Below are positions 4,816 to 5,766 of a DNA stretch of 5,766 nt, one piece after another. The stretch is taken from contig JAHWKZ010000089.1 of assembly GCA_019347645.1 (NCBI GenBank), positions 1 through 5,766 on the forward strand, read 5' to 3'. The position numbers and the translations under genes are program-made. The notes beneath the pieces were generated by a model. The model saw nothing but the letters and a program-made list of their open reading frames with translations. It made no database searches and had not been told where the DNA came from. This DNA is from Gemmatimonadota bacterium. GTDB taxonomy: Bacteria; Gemmatimonadota; Gemmatimonadetes; JACCXV01; JAHWKZ01. The first letter of the stretch is position 1; each line of letters opens with the position of its first letter.

Positions 4816-5766
4816 ATGCGTGCGCTCCTTCGGCTCACCGCCGTCGTTCCCGTGCTTCTCGCCCTGCTGTCCGTGGCCGAGGACGGCCGGGCGCAGGAAA
4901 ACCTGGAAATCCCCGAGGGATACACGGCGTACCAGATCCTCGGCCCGGGCATCAACGCGCCCCCGCTCCCGTTCAGGATCGAGGGGGAGCGGATGACGAC
5001 CCCCGAGGACGGGGTCGTGTCCGTCACGCAGAGCCGGCTCGAGGGCGATCGGCTCGACATGACGCTCGAGGTGCCGGGCGGTACGGCCCGCTACCTCGCC
5101 CGGCGGCACGGCGAGTCGTTCGCCGGCTACATGTTCCTCTACATGGGGGAAGAGCGGGACGTGGCGCCGGTCTCCATGGTGCTCGTCGGGGGAGACGAGA
5201 GCCTTCGTCCCGATGCGGCCACGTTCACCTCGGCGCCCGGCGTCTCGCGGATCGAGGTCGTTCCCGGCGACGCGGAGCTGGAGGCCGGGGAGCGACGGCG
5301 GTTCGTCGCCCGCGTCTACGACGAATCCGGCGACGAGGTGGCCGATCCCGACGTCGAGTGGTACGGCGGTGGCAGCCGGGTGGTGGTAACCGAGGACGGC
5401 GAGTTCCGCTCGATGTCTGCGGGGACGAAGCAGATCGTGGCGTTGGTCGACGGGGCGATCGGGATCGCCGAGGTGGAGGTCGCCGAGCCGAAAATCGCAT
5501 CGATCGAGCTGTTCACCGACGTTCCCGATCGTCTCGCGGTGGGGAGTCGCGTGCCGCTCGACTACGACGCCCTGGATTCCGTGAACCGGTGGGTCCTGGA
5601 GCCCTCGATCGAGATCGTCTCGAGCGATCCGTCGGTGGTCGAGGTCCGCGGATCGACGCTGATCGCGAAGGGGTCCGGCCGCGCGACGGTCACGCTGTCG
5701 GCCGACGCGGCGCGCGAGGCGCTCGCGATCGAGGTCGTGCCGGCCTCGGGAAGCTTCTCGATCACG
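4816..5766 (+). CDS. Secreted protein with at least two bacterial Ig-like (Big2-type) domains, 3' truncated by window
   Basis: Open from ATG 4816 to the window end, 317 residues, with no stop. GAGG (4805-4808) lies 7 nt upstream. Residues 1-26 look like a Sec signal peptide: a short MRALLR start, the hydrophobic stretch LTAVVPVLLALLSV, and a likely cut after GRA before Gln27. There is no Cys at the cut site, so it is not a lipoprotein. Residues 27-142 are a region I do not recognise, which includes FAGYMFLYMGEERD. Residues 143-224 form one Ig-like beta domain (opening VSRIEVVPGDAELEAGERRRF) and 227-310 a second with Big2-like features (SSDPSVVEV, AKGSGRATVT). The missing C-terminus may hold more repeats, an enzyme domain or an anchor. 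It is probably periplasmic or at the cell surface, and its role is unknown. It is divergent from the VTT-domain gene. Confidence 0.8.
   Translation, partial: MRALLRLTAVVPVLLALLSVAEDGRAQENLEIPEGYTAYQILGPGINAPPLPFRIEGERMTTPEDGVVSVTQSRLEGDRLDMTLEVPGGTARYLARRHGESFAGYMFLYMGEERDVAPVSMVLVGGDESLRPDAATFTSAPGVSRIEVVPGDAELEAGERRRFVARVYDESGDEVADPDVEWYGGGSRVVVTEDGEFRSMSAGTKQIVALVDGAIGIAEVEVAEPKIASIELFTDVPDRLAVGSRVPLDYDALDSVNRWVLEPSIEIVSSDPSVVEVRGSTLIAKGSGRATVTLSADAAREALAIEVVPASGSFSIT

Noticed and set aside
4024..4996. TTGTAC on the minus strand as a citrate synthase -35 element
   Set aside because: Spacers of 16-19 bp give no -10 with more than 3 of 6 matches, so no promoter is called there (the element itself is at 4019-4024).
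1..5766. CRISPR array, tRNA/rRNA, insertion sequence, phage or defence genes
   Set aside because: No spaced repeats, no cloverleaf or rRNA-like segments, no transposase or integrase motifs, and the composition is even from gene to gene.

Overview
The window is strongly GC-rich bacterial chromosomal DNA with tightly packed genes and heavy G/C bias at third codon positions. All four complete genes start with GTG. Nothing in it looks like phage, plasmid, IS, CRISPR, tRNA or rRNA. The secreted Ig-like protein whose signal peptide ends in Ala-Gln, the type II citrate synthase and the POT transporter fit a high-GC Gram-negative lineage. Gemmatimonadota or a myxobacterial/acidobacterial relative would be my guess, but this is an inference and not proven by any marker gene.

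Layout. Positions 1-162 are the probable 3' end of an unrecognised plus-strand gene with a basic tail. After an 88-bp gap holding a possible sigma70-type promoter, 251-1093 (+) encodes a two-domain protein: an N-terminal DUF4242 (SCO4226-like nickel-binding family) domain fused to a class III adenylate cyclase domain. It converges on a minus-strand group across a 28-bp gap with a perfect 9-bp hairpin. Read in transcription order, the minus-strand group is a YqaA/DedA-type (VTT-domain) membrane protein (4641-4054), a 112-bp gap, type II citrate synthase (3941-2649), and directly abutting it a 14-helix-type proton-coupled oligopeptide transporter (2648-1122). From 4816 to the window end a plus-strand gene, divergent from the VTT gene, encodes a secreted protein with at least two bacterial Ig-like domains. 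It runs off the edge.

How the genes may work together. Citrate synthase and the peptide transporter are almost certainly one transcriptional unit: the stop of the first touches the start of the second. That links peptide (amino-acid carbon) import with entry of acetyl-CoA into the TCA cycle. The cyclase is a separate convergent unit and probably turns a ligand or metal signal into cAMP. No clearly new system is visible. The most distinctive items are the DUF4242-cyclase fusion, with a non-canonical Gln in its catalytic motif, and the citrate synthase/transporter coupling.
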